Assembly: GCF_964026735.1 (NCBI RefSeq)
Contig: NZ_OZ034692.1
Location: 1-64,000 of the forward strand
Length of the DNA: 64,000 nt
DNA from: Wolbachia endosymbiont (group E) of Neria commutata
GTDB taxonomy: Bacteria > Pseudomonadota > Alphaproteobacteria > Rickettsiales > Anaplasmataceae
Direction: 5' to 3'
The notes beneath the pieces were generated by a model, which saw only the letters and a program-made list of their open reading frames with translations, was not told the origin of the DNA and did no database searches. The translations under genes and the position numbers were made by a program. Below, one piece after another: positions 16,736 through 25,535 of this stretch; the stretch's first letter is position 1; each line of letters opens with the position of its first letter.

Positions 16736-18073
16736 ATGTTAGAAATTGCCATAATAGGCCTACCAAATGCCGGTAAATCAACTCTTTTTAATAGGTTAGT
16801 GGGAAGGAAAGCGGCAGTAGTTAGCAATATCCCAGGGGTGACAAGAGATAGAAGAGAAGGAATAGGTAGAATCAGTGATCTAGAATTTAGAGTAATAGAT
16901 ACAGGTGGCTGGAATGACCAAACTAATTTTTCACTGCAAGTTATTGAGCAAATAGGATTTTCTCTATCCAACTCAAACATCATTTTCTTTCTAGTTGATG
17001 CAAAAGTGCAAAATGAGCAAAACAAAGAATTTGCAAAATGGTTGAAGAGAAAAACGGATAAACCTGTAATATTGATAGCAAATAAATGCGAAAGTCATAG
17101 ATCAGAAAATGTTGATTATTTGCAGTTTTTTAAATTTCTTGGCCCGGTATATATTTCCGCTGAGCATAACCTTGGCATGGTTGATCTTTATGATGCATTA
17201 GCCAATACTATTAAAAATTTGAATGAAGATAGCGAATTAACTGAAGATAAATCTAGCAAGTTAAGGATTTCAATCATAGGTCGCCCGAATGTTGGAAAGT
17301 CAACTTTTTTAAATAGCTTATTGACAGAAAATAGAGTCATAGTGAGTGCAGAGCCAGGCACAACACGCGATTCTGTAGATATTGTATACGATCATAATGG
17401 TAGATTGATTACTCTAATTGACACTGCAGGGATTCGTAGGAAGGCAAATGTCACAGATGATTTAGAATCAAGATTTGTTGAAAAAAGCTTGGAATCAATT
17501 AAGCGTTCTCACGTTGTGATTTTGATGCTGGATTCTCTGCTTGGCATTGAACAACAGGATTTATCCATTGGAGAAGCTGCAATCAAAGGAGGTAAAGGGA
17601 TCATCATTGCTTTAAATAAGTGGGATCTAATAAATAAGAATGACAGAAGTAAATTAATAAAGTTTGTAAAACAACAAGAAGTAACCAGGCTATTTTTGAA
17701 AGTGCCAACTATAACAATATCTGCACTTAAGGGCATGCGCTGCAGTGATGTAATAGATAAATGTCTTGAAATAAATGAATCTTTAAATGAAAAGATTAGC
17801 ACTGCGAAACTTAATAAATGGCTTATAGATGCTGTAGAAAAACATTCTCATCCGCTTGTAAAAAATAGAGTTATTAAATTTAAATATATTGCTCAAATTG
17901 GTACTAAACCTCCTGCTTTTTCTTTGATATGTAACATACCTGAAGATGTTGATGAAAGTTATAAGCGCTATTTAATTAGTGATCTTAGAAAAAATTTCTT
18001 TGTAGATGGTGTACCAGTTAGGCTGCTTTTGAAAAAAAATAAAAATCCCTATGTGAAATATAATAATTCCTAA
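16736..18073 (+). CDS. der: Ribosome-assembly GTPase Der (EngA)
   Basis: Double-GTPase for 50S subunit maturation. The first G domain has GLPNAGKST, DTGG and NKCE; the second has GRPNVGKST, DTAG and NKWD; a KH-like C-terminal domain follows. The ATG at 16736 (MLEIAIIGLPNAGKST) is chosen over the in-frame ATG at 16688 and the more upstream starts because Der proteins begin directly with the first G domain, and AGGAG lies at 16718. Length is 445 aa, as expected. Convergent with rodA. Confidence 0.95.
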   Translation: MLEIAIIGLPNAGKSTLFNRLVGRKAAVVSNIPGVTRDRREGIGRISDLEFRVIDTGGWNDQTNFSLQVIEQIGFSLSNSNIIFFLVDAKVQNEQNKEFAKWLKRKTDKPVILIANKCESHRSENVDYLQFFKFLGPVYISAEHNLGMVDLYDALANTIKNLNEDSELTEDKSSKLRISIIGRPNVGKSTFLNSLLTENRVIVSAEPGTTRDSVDIVYDHNGRLITLIDTAGIRRKANVTDDLESRFVEKSLESIKRSHVVILMLDSLLGIEQQDLSIGEAAIKGGKGIIIALNKWDLINKNDRSKLIKFVKQQEVTRLFLKVPTITISALKGMRCSDVIDKCLEINESLNEKISTAKLNKWLIDAVEKHSHPLVKNRVIKFKYIAQIGTKPPAFSLICNIPEDVDESYKRYLISDLRKNFFVDGVPVRLLLKKNKNPYVKYNNS

Positions 18074-18100
18074 AATCTGCTTATAAATGACGTCAAAGAT

Positions 18101-19183
18101 TTAGCTTAACTTTCTAATAGACGCTGCAGAATTTAGCAGTAACCCTACACATATTAAACTTGCAGATGTTGTGCTTCCCCCATAGGATAAAAATGGTAAT
18201 GGGTCGCCTATTACTGGTAAAAGTCCTATTGTCATTCCGATATTTATGAAAAAATGGGCACCAAAAAAAGCAAAAATTCCGATAGATATCACCTTAGAAA
18301 AATAGTTTTTAGATCTATAAGCGATAGAGAATATTATGACTAGCAATGAGGTATAGAGTAAAATTAAAGCCATACTACCTAAAAATCCCCACTCTTCACT
18401 CAGCACAGCAAAAGCAAAATCTGTGTGCTTTTCTGGTAAAAATCCAAGTTGAGATTGACTTCCATTAACGAAACCCTTGCCAAGTAGTCCCCCAGAACCA
18501 ATAGCTATTTGAGATTGCTGCGCATTGTAACCTATACCAAGCGGATCCACTGATGAATCTAAAAATGACAATATTCTTTTCTTGTGATAAGAGTGTAAAA
18601 AAGGCCAAATAGTTGGTGCTGAAAATATGCCAAGTATCCCACAAATTACTAAATGAGATCTTTTTATTATCACAGTAAATATAATTGATGCTACTACGAG
18701 TAGCATTATTATAGCTGTACCTAAATTAGGCTGCTTTAATACTAAGAACACCGGTAGGAAAATAATTATGAGCGCTTTAAACAATTTTTTAAATTCCATT
18801 ATTTTATATATACTTTGCTTATCAAAATAACGAGCAAGTGCAAGTATTAAGCTGACTTTTGCAAACTCTGATGGTTGTAAGCTAATGGATCCTATTCTTA
18901 TCCACCTTGTTGCACCCATGATGTGTGCACCAAAGAAGTTTACAAATAATAGCAAAATGATTGATGATGTATAAAAAAAATAAGCATGCCTCAGATAAAA
19001 GTCTGGCTCTATAAATGACATAGTTATAGCTAATAAGAAAAAGACGAAAAATATGACTAATTGATGTACCGCAAACGGCACCCATTTCCCGCCAGCAGAA
19101 GAGTATTGAACAGCTATGCCGATAGAAAATAAGGCAATCACATTAATCATTAGTAGCCAATAAGATTTTCCGATCCTGCTCAC
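18101..19183 (-). CDS. rodA: Rod-shape/SEDS peptidoglycan glycosyltransferase RodA
   Basis: SEDS-family polytopic membrane protein of 360 aa with about ten hydrophobic segments. The signature loop LPEKHTDFAFAVLSEEWGF and the C-terminal GLLPVIGDPLPFLSYGGS are characteristic. It polymerises lipid II glycan strands; with MurA in this window it fits the known Wolbachia retention of lipid II synthesis. It follows lysC by 40 bp on the same strand, so the two are probably cotranscribed. Confidence 0.9.
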   Translation of the reverse strand: MSRIGKSYWLLMINVIALFSIGIAVQYSSAGGKWVPFAVHQLVIFFVFFLLAITMSFIEPDFYLRHAYFFYTSSIILLLFVNFFGAHIMGATRWIRIGSISLQPSEFAKVSLILALARYFDKQSIYKIMEFKKLFKALIIIFLPVFLVLKQPNLGTAIIMLLVVASIIFTVIIKRSHLVICGILGIFSAPTIWPFLHSYHKKRILSFLDSSVDPLGIGYNAQQSQIAIGSGGLLGKGFVNGSQSQLGFLPEKHTDFAFAVLSEEWGFLGSMALILLYTSLLVIIFSIAYRSKNYFSKVISIGIFAFFGAHFFINIGMTIGLLPVIGDPLPFLSYGGSTTSASLICVGLLLNSAASIRKLS

Positions 19184-19223
19184 AATAAAAATCTTTTATA
19201 TTCTGAAGTATAATAAAATAAAC

Positions 19224-20387
19224 CTATAAATCATCAAGTTCATGTTCAGTATGCAAATCTCTAACTAAAGCTTCAGCGTGTACTTTTTGAATGATTATAC
19301 TAATTTTTATTTCAGACATTGCAATAGCGAGCACTTCTACCTTTTTTTCGCTTAAAACCTTTAGTGTACGATGCATAACTTCAGTATTAGACATAATACC
19401 AATGCCAATGATTGAAATTTTAGCTACCCCATCATTTACAATATAATTTGTATTCTCATTCAGTATTTTTTTTATTAAATCAACATCAAATTTTGAAACG
19501 ACAAAACTTGACCCATGTATCATATCAATTCTAACGTTTGCTCCTGCTATATCTTTGAGAATACCCAAGATATGAGCAATATTAGTAAAAGTTACAAGAG
19601 CTTCATTAGCGCTATGAGTTATTCCTGTAATCAAGTATTTCTCTAGTGCATCTTTCTCATTTACTACTGTAGTACCTTCTACTTCTTTAAAAGCAGAAAG
19701 CACTTGCACTTTAATGTTATGTCTCATTGCAAGTTGTACTGAACGATTATGTAAGATTTTAGCACCAGATGACGACATTTCCAACATTTGATTATAAGAG
19801 ATAGATTTGAGTTTACGTGCCTTTGGAACAATTTTTGGATCAGCTGTATATATTCCATCAATATCAGTAAAAATTTTGCAAATCTTAACATCAAAAGCTA
19901 CCGCCAAGGCAACTGCTGATATATCGGAGCCACCTCTTCCAAAGGTAGTAATTCTATTATCATATACACCTTGAAAACCAGCAATGACTGCAACAGTATA
20001 ACCTTCAACGAAAGATCTTTTTAGATGATCTGTCTCTATTGTTTTAATTTTAGAACCAGAATAAAAACCGTCAGTTATAATTGGTAATTGCCAGGCGAGC
20101 CACGATTTAGCATTAACACCAATAGATTGGAGAGTAATCGTCAATAACCCACAAGATATCTGTTCTCCTGCAGAGAGCATCACATCATATTCTGCTAACT
20201 CTTGCCTAGAACTTAGATTTGAGATTTGTTTAGCCTGACAAACCATTTCATCAGTCAAGCCTCCAATCGCAGATACAACAACAACTACACTATAGCCTTT
20301 CTCAACGTCGTTTTTTATCAAATTTGCAACTCGGTTCAAATTAGTCAAAGACGTTCCGCCAAATTTTTTTACAATTATGTTGTCCAT
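19224..20387 (-). CDS. lysC: Aspartate kinase
   Basis: Phosphorylates aspartate in the pathway to diaminopimelate (needed for the lipid II stem) and lysine/threonine. The N-terminal kinase signature VKKFGGTSL is present, with GRGGSDISAVALA as the substrate-binding segment, and two C-terminal ACT domains usually confer feedback control. 387 aa; the ATG at 20387 precedes DNIIVKKFGG. Located just before rodA. Confidence 0.92.
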   Translation of the reverse strand: MDNIIVKKFGGTSLTNLNRVANLIKNDVEKGYSVVVVVSAIGGLTDEMVCQAKQISNLSSRQELAEYDVMLSAGEQISCGLLTITLQSIGVNAKSWLAWQLPIITDGFYSGSKIKTIETDHLKRSFVEGYTVAVIAGFQGVYDNRITTFGRGGSDISAVALAVAFDVKICKIFTDIDGIYTADPKIVPKARKLKSISYNQMLEMSSSGAKILHNRSVQLAMRHNIKVQVLSAFKEVEGTTVVNEKDALEKYLITGITHSANEALVTFTNIAHILGILKDIAGANVRIDMIHGSSFVVSKFDVDLIKKILNENTNYIVNDGVAKISIIGIGIMSNTEVMHRTLKVLSEKKVEVLAIAMSEIKISIIIQKVHAEALVRDLHTEHELDDL

Positions 20388-20545
20388 AGTTACAATATAG
20401 CTTTCTTCTAAGGAAAAATATAGTTTTTATATAGAGGTTAAATAATTTTTAATAAAGTTAGTGCTAATATTAATCCATTAGAGGCAAAAAATATATAGCA
20501 TCCGCACTAGCTTTGGCTGATATATATTAATTATGGAGGTAAAAA

Positions 20546-21025
20546 ATGACAACATCAACTCATAAAGAACTAATTGATATTCTCAACGAAATTTCAGGCG
20601 GTAAAATAAATGAGATAAGTGATAAACAAACGCAGGCTTTAATAGACGTATGCGCTCTACTATCTCAACGACTGAGAGGCATTGTTCCACCTCCACCACC
20701 TCCTCCTCTACCTTCTTTAGGAATGCAATTTTCGCTCAATGGATTTAATAAGCCTATGGGTGATGCTTTAGCTTTACAGCTAGGTAACTTGAAAAAGACT
20801 ACTAAAAATGAAAAAACAACAGAAGCTAAGAAACTTCCTAATGCAATTAAGCGTAATAAAGATCAAGATTTGCTTACACAAGAATTAGAAAAAGCAATTA
20901 AGCGTAAAACTTCAAAAGCGGAAGGAAAAGGCAGCAAAAAACAGAAAGCCACTACGGTCAGTGAAATCCACGACCCATCTCTTCTTTCTATTAAGGATCG
21001 CTTTGCATTATGGAAAAAAAGATAA
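20546..21025 (+). CDS. Small polyproline protein, WASP-like candidate effector
   Basis: 159 aa. Residues about 49-60 are a PPPPPPPLPSLG tract of the profilin/SH3-ligand type seen in formins and WASP proteins. The C-terminal half is basic and helical (LLTQELEKAIKRKTSK), which loosely resembles a WH2-like actin-binding helix. GGAGG at 20534 supports the start, and a clear terminator follows. No signal peptide. I recall that a WASP-like candidate type IV effector was described in the Brugia Wolbachia (wBm0076). Homology here is inferred from architecture only. Confidence 0.65.
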   Translation: MTTSTHKELIDILNEISGGKINEISDKQTQALIDVCALLSQRLRGIVPPPPPPPLPSLGMQFSLNGFNKPMGDALALQLGNLKKTTKNEKTTEAKKLPNAIKRNKDQDLLTQELEKAIKRKTSKAEGKGSKKQKATTVSEIHDPSLLSIKDRFALWKKR

Positions 21026-21036
21026 GATTATAAAAG

Positions 21037-21059
21037 ATGGAAGTGCGCTGCACTTCCAT
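21037..21059 (+). terminator. Bidirectional intrinsic terminator
   Basis: ATGGAAGTGC GCT GCACTTCCAT is a perfect 10-bp stem with a three-base loop, followed by ttatttt on the plus strand. It sits between the convergent polyproline gene (ends 21025) and thyX (ends 21072) and could serve both. Confidence 0.8.
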
Positions 21060-21071
21060 TTATTTTAAAAA

Positions 21072-21929
21072 TTATTTATCAAGTATGAGCATCAGTTCAT
21101 CCCATTCTCTTTTACCAATTCCACTTTCCTCTCTGGTGATTTTCTCTCCTTTGATTAATTTTCGAACTATTTCTAGCCCTTTTTTTGAAATACAGGCAGA
21201 GTCTAAATTGTATTCAACAAAGGCGCTGTAAGCCAATGGAACCCATTTTTTTACTATATCCAGCATAATTTTAGCATAGACTCTGATTTCATATTGGGCA
21301 TGCTTATCGGCTCTAAGTCTCAAAAAATGAAGAAGATTATGCAGATCTATTTTCCAGTAAAATTGTGTATAGTAATTAAGCGTTAGATTTGTACGTGCTA
21401 TTTCCCTTGCAAGCCCATGCTCAATAAATTTTTCATAATGAGAATATACAAGATTAGAGTCATTTGTTAGAGAATCTATTATTTCGCTTGAAATATCCGA
21501 ATCAAAAGCTTCCCCGCTACCTTGTTTATTATTATCAGATTGTTTTGCAACTTGTTCTGGTTTGGGTATATAAAATTCATTGTCAAGTATTGAATATCTT
21601 GCTGAATATTCATTTACATTTGCAGTTCTATGCCTTATCCATTGCCTTGCAATAAAAATAGGAAGTTTCACGTGAAACTTAATTTCACACATTTCAAATG
21701 GCGTGGTATGATGATGTCTCATTAAATACTTGATGAGTGCTTCATCTTGACTAATTTGCTTCGTTCCCTTTCCATACGAAACACGAGCAGCTTGGACTAT
21801 AGCGTTATCAGAGCCCATATAATCTATTACTCGAATAAATCCATGATCCAGCCCCTTATGTTCTTTATATAGAATTTCATCTATCTCTTTTACTGTGGCG
21901 CGTTTAGTTGTATAAAATTCTTCATCCAT
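21072..21929 (-). CDS. thyX: Flavin-dependent thymidylate synthase
   Basis: Makes dTMP from dUMP using FAD and methylenetetrahydrofolate. The ThyX signature (RHRxxSxNExSxRY type) reads [15 protein letters not shown] near residue 102, with Ala in the first Ser position. 285 aa is slightly long; the insert [20 protein letters not shown] precedes the helical C-terminal half. It lies 9 bp after murA on the same strand, so they form an operon. Confidence 0.93.
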   Translation of the reverse strand: MDEEFYTTKRATVKEIDEILYKEHKGLDHGFIRVIDYMGSDNAIVQAARVSYGKGTKQISQDEALIKYLMRHHHTTPFEMCEIKFHVKLPIFIARQWIRHRTANVNEYSARYSILDNEFYIPKPEQVAKQSDNNKQGSGEAFDSDISSEIIDSLTNDSNLVYSHYEKFIEHGLAREIARTNLTLNYYTQFYWKIDLHNLLHFLRLRADKHAQYEIRVYAKIMLDIVKKWVPLAYSAFVEYNLDSACISKKGLEIVRKLIKGEKITREESGIGKREWDELMLILDK

Positions 21930-21938
21930 AAAGTAACC

Positions 21939-23261
21939 TCACATAAAAATAGAAATATCAGCTCCACATGAATTGAGCTTTTCGTGCATTGCCTCATACC
22001 CTCTAAACAAGTGGTTGGCATTGCTTATTATAGTTTCTCCACCTGCTACCAAAGAAGCAAGGATCAAAGCTGCTGTTGATCTTAAGTCAGTAGCGCATAG
22101 ATTAGCTCCAGATAGGCTTTTTACTCCAATTACAGTAGCTTTATTTTTTTCTATACTAATATTAGCACCTAATTTTCTTAACTCATTTGTATGGGTGAAT
22201 CTATTTTCAAAAATATTTTCCTCAATTATTGAAGCTCCTTCAGCAACGCACATTACAGACATTAGTTGAGGTTGCATGTCACTTGGAAAATTTGGATAAG
22301 GGTTTGTTGCGATATTAATAGAGTTAATATGACCATTTTTTCTGGAGACGATAATTCCATCATTATTCTGGATCCCAGTATCAGCTGCTTGGATGGCATT
22401 TATAGCCGCAAGAGATTCAATATTAGTCCCTATAGCTTCCAATTCATGTATAATACATTTTATATCTGATATACCTATTCCTTCTAATTTTAGCTCACCA
22501 CCAGTTATTATGGCAGCGAGTGCATATGTGCCAGCTTCTATACGATCTGGTATTATTTTGTGGGTGCATCCGTTTAATTTTTCCACTCCTTTTATTATAA
22601 TTCTGTTGTCATGAGCATTTATATCAGCTCCCACTTTTTTTAAGAAGTCTATAAGATCAAGCACTTCCGGTTCAATTGCAGCATTATTTATCGTTGTTGT
22701 TCCTTCAGCAAGCGTCGCTGCCATGATTATGTTTTCTGTTGCTCCAACACTGATTTTTTCAAATGTTATTTCTCTTCCTTGCAATTTTCCTTTTGCTGTT
22801 GCTATTATATTATTGCCATTTATTTCAATCTTAGCTCCCATTTCTTCTAATGCCTTGATGTGCATATCAACAGGACGCTTTCCGATGTTGCACCCTCCAG
22901 GAAGTGTTATTTTTGCTTCACCAAATTTGCTAAGCATTGGGCCTAGCATTAAAAAAGAGGCTCGCAGTTTACTTGCAGTTTCGTGCGATATTATGTAATT
23001 GTTGATATTGCTACAGTCAATTCCCAAAGTATGATTTGCTTTATAATCTTTATTGTGAGTAAATTTCACTTCTGCTCCAAGGTTTTTTAGTAAGTTAATC
23101 ATTATCTGTACGTCAACCAAGTCAGGAACATTGAACAAAGTAATTGGAGAATCACATAGCAAACTTCCTGCCATTATAGGCAAAACAGCATTTTTTGAAC
23201 CATTAATCTTGATTTTTCCAATCAGGGGTTTGCAGTTATTTCTTATTAATATCTTATGCAT
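21939..23261 (-). CDS. murA: UDP-N-acetylglucosamine 1-carboxyvinyltransferase
   Basis: First committed step of peptidoglycan precursor synthesis. The active-site Cys loop is LPGGCNIGKRPVDMH (Cys retained, the fosfomycin target), and the substrate site NGSKNAVLP is at residue 20. 440 aa is longer than usual partly because a palindromic repeat (22368-22398) is inserted in frame, giving the NAIQAADTGIQN stretch. Followed at 9 bp by thyX. Confidence 0.95.
   Translation of the reverse strand: MHKILIRNNCKPLIGKIKINGSKNAVLPIMAGSLLCDSPITLFNVPDLVDVQIMINLLKNLGAEVKFTHNKDYKANHTLGIDCSNINNYIISHETASKLRASFLMLGPMLSKFGEAKITLPGGCNIGKRPVDMHIKALEEMGAKIEINGNNIIATAKGKLQGREITFEKISVGATENIIMAATLAEGTTTINNAAIEPEVLDLIDFLKKVGADINAHDNRIIIKGVEKLNGCTHKIIPDRIEAGTYALAAIITGGELKLEGIGISDIKCIIHELEAIGTNIESLAAINAIQAADTGIQNNDGIIVSRKNGHINSINIATNPYPNFPSDMQPQLMSVMCVAEGASIIEENIFENRFTHTNELRKLGANISIEKNKATVIGVKSLSGANLCATDLRSTAALILASLVAGGETIISNANHLFRGYEAMHEKLNSCGADISIFM
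22368..22398 (-). repeat. In-frame Wolbachia palindromic repeat inside murA
   Basis: CTGGATCCCAGTATCAGC followed by tgcttggatggcat matches the intergenic repeat at 7879 (ctggatcccagtgtc...acttgcatgacag). It encodes about ten extra residues in a surface-like segment between conserved MurA blocks, with no frame damage. Confidence 0.55.
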
Positions 23262-23385
23262 TTAATTAAGCTAGGTCTTGTTAAATAAGTATAGTGAATT
23301 GATTGTAAAAGGCAAAAATTTGCTTTTTCTTTTTTGTCAACCCAGTGTAGGGGAACAAGATAATAAAAGGAGGGCTACTTGAATT

Positions 23386-23675
23386 CTACATTCGCTTTAT
23401 CACATTACCAGATAATGCTACATCACATAGTGAAGATGATGGCTTTTGCTCATTCACTACTTTGACTAAAGCTGAACGTGCAAGGTTGTTAATCAATTGC
23501 CTCATAGATAGCTCGACCAAAGTATTAATTTTAGGATTACAATTATCATTTAAAATTTGTTGAGCAGCTATATGCAAAGTCGATTTAATAACAATTTTAG
23601 CTAAATATGAAGTATAATGATCTATGTGCTCACTATACTCTTGGACCAACTTGAGTTGTATATCAAGGTGTGCCA
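23386..23675 (-). CDS. Hypothetical small protein, possibly a 3' gene fragment
   Basis: About 96 aa from an ATG near 23675 (MAHLDIQLKLVQEYSEHIDH). The open frame extends upstream to 23718 without a better start. The sequence is mostly helical, with no family I recognise. The upstream boundary is the group II intron at 23739, so this may be the surviving end of a gene cut by the intron or a rearrangement. It does not continue the OTU/repeat frame on the other side. Confidence 0.4.
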
Positions 23676-24212
23676 TAGAGACACAAAGAATGTTCTGAAA
23701 AGAGCAAACTAAGTGCAAAAGCTACGCAATAGATGAGGGTGGGCCCCTCGAAGCCGGTTTACAAGAGCAGGCTTCAAACAACCATAAGCTGCTTTGGTAA
23801 AGAGCCAAGGTAGTGAGCATTATGGAAAAGGCGTAATTATGCGTCATGTATGGAATAGAAAGATGAACGAAAGTGAACCACTGATGAAGTGTCGAAAACA
23901 ATTAGGTGGCGTCAAAACCAGGGGGTCTTGATTAACCTGGGATAAGTCTATCAGGAACTTGTTTACTGGGTAGATGGCGTCCGGCATAGAGGTGGCATGA
24001 ATCTATTTCAGGCTATTGTGTGGAACTACGGGAACCTGTCGTTTCGATGATAAGGGAGAAATCCAAGGAGCTAAACTCCAAGGGTGAGAGTACCGATACG
24101 GAAAACAGGGGCGGATCAGCTCGTAGTAGTGAAGAAGTTTCTGTAATGGGAATGGAGCGAAGGGGCTGAGTTATTCAGTTTTAGTTATTTGTCAACCGAA
24201 AGGGAGGAGTAA

Positions 24213-25463
24213 ATGAATAAAACAAAGTCTTTTGATATACCGAAGCAACTTATTAGGAGAGCTTATAAACAAGTGTCCAAAAACAAGGGTGCTGCTGGTG
24301 TAGATGAGGTTTCGATAACAAAGTTTGAGGAAGATCTAAAAGATAATCTCTATAAACTATGGAATCGGATGTCATCTGGAAGTTATTTTCCAGAGCCTGT
24401 AAAAGCTGTAGCAATACCAAAAGGTACGGGAGGGGGACAAAGAATTTTATGTGTTCCTTCAGTATCGGACAGGATAGCGCAGACAGCAGCTACAATGTAT
24501 CTAGAACCGTTAGTAGAACCGAAGTTTCATGAAGATTCATATGGTTATAGACCAAACAAATCTGCACTGGATGCGGTAGGAACTGCGAGGAAAAGATGCT
24601 GGTGGTACGATTGGACGATAGATCTTGATATAGCAGGATTTTTCGACAATTTGGACCACGAGTTGGCATTGCAAGCTATCAAAAGGCACACAGACTGCAA
24701 ATGGGTCATACTGTATGTTGAAAGATGGATAAAAGCTCCAATTCAGCAAGCAGATGGCGGTAAGGTAGTTAGGGAAAAAGGAGTTCCGCAAGGAGGTTCA
24801 ACAAGCCCGCTGATCTCAAACATATTTATGCATCATGTATTTGATGAGTGGATGAGACGAAAGTGCCCAACAATAGCATTTGAGAGGTATGTAGATGATG
24901 CGATAGTGCACTGCAAGAGTAGTAGGCAGGCAGAATTTATGAGGGTAGCAATAGAAGAAAGATTGGCTGAGTATAAGCTAAAATTACATCCTGAAAAGAC
25001 ACAAATTGTGTACTGCAAGGATGACAATAGGAAAAGTGAATTTCCTAAACAAAGTTTTGATTTTCTGGGTTATACATTTAGACCCAGGTTAGCAAGAAAT
25101 AAAATAGGAAAGCATTTTGTTTCATTTCTTCCTGCGATTAGCAACAAGGCCAAGAAAAATATTACTACAACCATAAGGTCATGGAAAATACTACGAAATA
25201 CACACAAAACATCAGAGGAAATATCAAAGATAGTAAATCCAATAGTCAGAGGCTGGTATCAGTACTATGGCAGGTTTTACAGGAAAGAGATATACAAACC
25301 TCTGAGAAACATAGAGCGGCACCTAGAAAAGTGGGTCAGAAGAAAGTATAAGAAGCTTCGAAATCATGGAAGACTAGCAAGGCAACTTCTAGGAAAAATG
25401 AGGAAAGAAGAGCCAAATACTTTTTACCACTGGACACTTGGTTTAGGGCAAAAGACTGAATAA
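24213..25463 (+). CDS. Group II intron reverse transcriptase/maturase
   Basis: 416 aa. RT blocks are in order: AAGVDEVS, PKGTGGGQRILCVPSVSDR, SYGYRPNKSA, the catalytic YVDDAIVH (YxDD), GVPQGGSTSPL, then the maturase X domain (IVNPIVRGWYQYYGRF). A short basic tail takes the place of the DNA-binding and endonuclease domains of longer family members. GGGAGGAG lies just before ATG 24213. Looks intact, so the intron may still splice or move. Confidence 0.92.
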   Translation: MNKTKSFDIPKQLIRRAYKQVSKNKGAAGVDEVSITKFEEDLKDNLYKLWNRMSSGSYFPEPVKAVAIPKGTGGGQRILCVPSVSDRIAQTAATMYLEPLVEPKFHEDSYGYRPNKSALDAVGTARKRCWWYDWTIDLDIAGFFDNLDHELALQAIKRHTDCKWVILYVERWIKAPIQQADGGKVVREKGVPQGGSTSPLISNIFMHHVFDEWMRRKCPTIAFERYVDDAIVHCKSSRQAEFMRVAIEERLAEYKLKLHPEKTQIVYCKDDNRKSEFPKQSFDFLGYTFRPRLARNKIGKHFVSFLPAISNKAKKNITTTIRSWKILRNTHKTSEEISKIVNPIVRGWYQYYGRFYRKEIYKPLRNIERHLEKWVRRKYKKLRNHGRLARQLLGKMRKEEPNTFYHWTLGLGQKTE

Positions 25464-25466
25464 TGG

Positions 25467-25500
25467 GAGCTGTGTGAGTCGCGAGGTTCATGCACAGTTC
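25467..25500 (+). ncRNA. Group II intron domain V
   Basis: 34-nt hairpin starting GAGC and ending GTTC with a GAGA-like loop region, 3 bp past the RT stop. It is the catalytic heart of the ribozyme and the best marker of the intron 3' region. Confidence 0.8.
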
Positions 25501-25535
25501 TGCGAGAGACTGGTGGGGAAGTTCCACCGGTCTAC

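Larger units (their letters stand above)
23739..25535 (+). mobile_element. Group II intron
   Basis: The 5' end GTGGGCCCCTCG resembles the group II GUGYG start. The ribozyme core (23739-24200) precedes a reverse transcriptase frame. Domain V is recognisable at 25467-25500 (GAGCTGTGTGAGTCGCGAGG to CACAGTTC, 34 nt), and domain VI follows with its branch region, ending near CTAC at 25535. It is inserted antisense to the OTU/repeat gene, whose repeat homology stops within a few bases of the 3' boundary. The exact ends are estimates. Confidence 0.85.
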
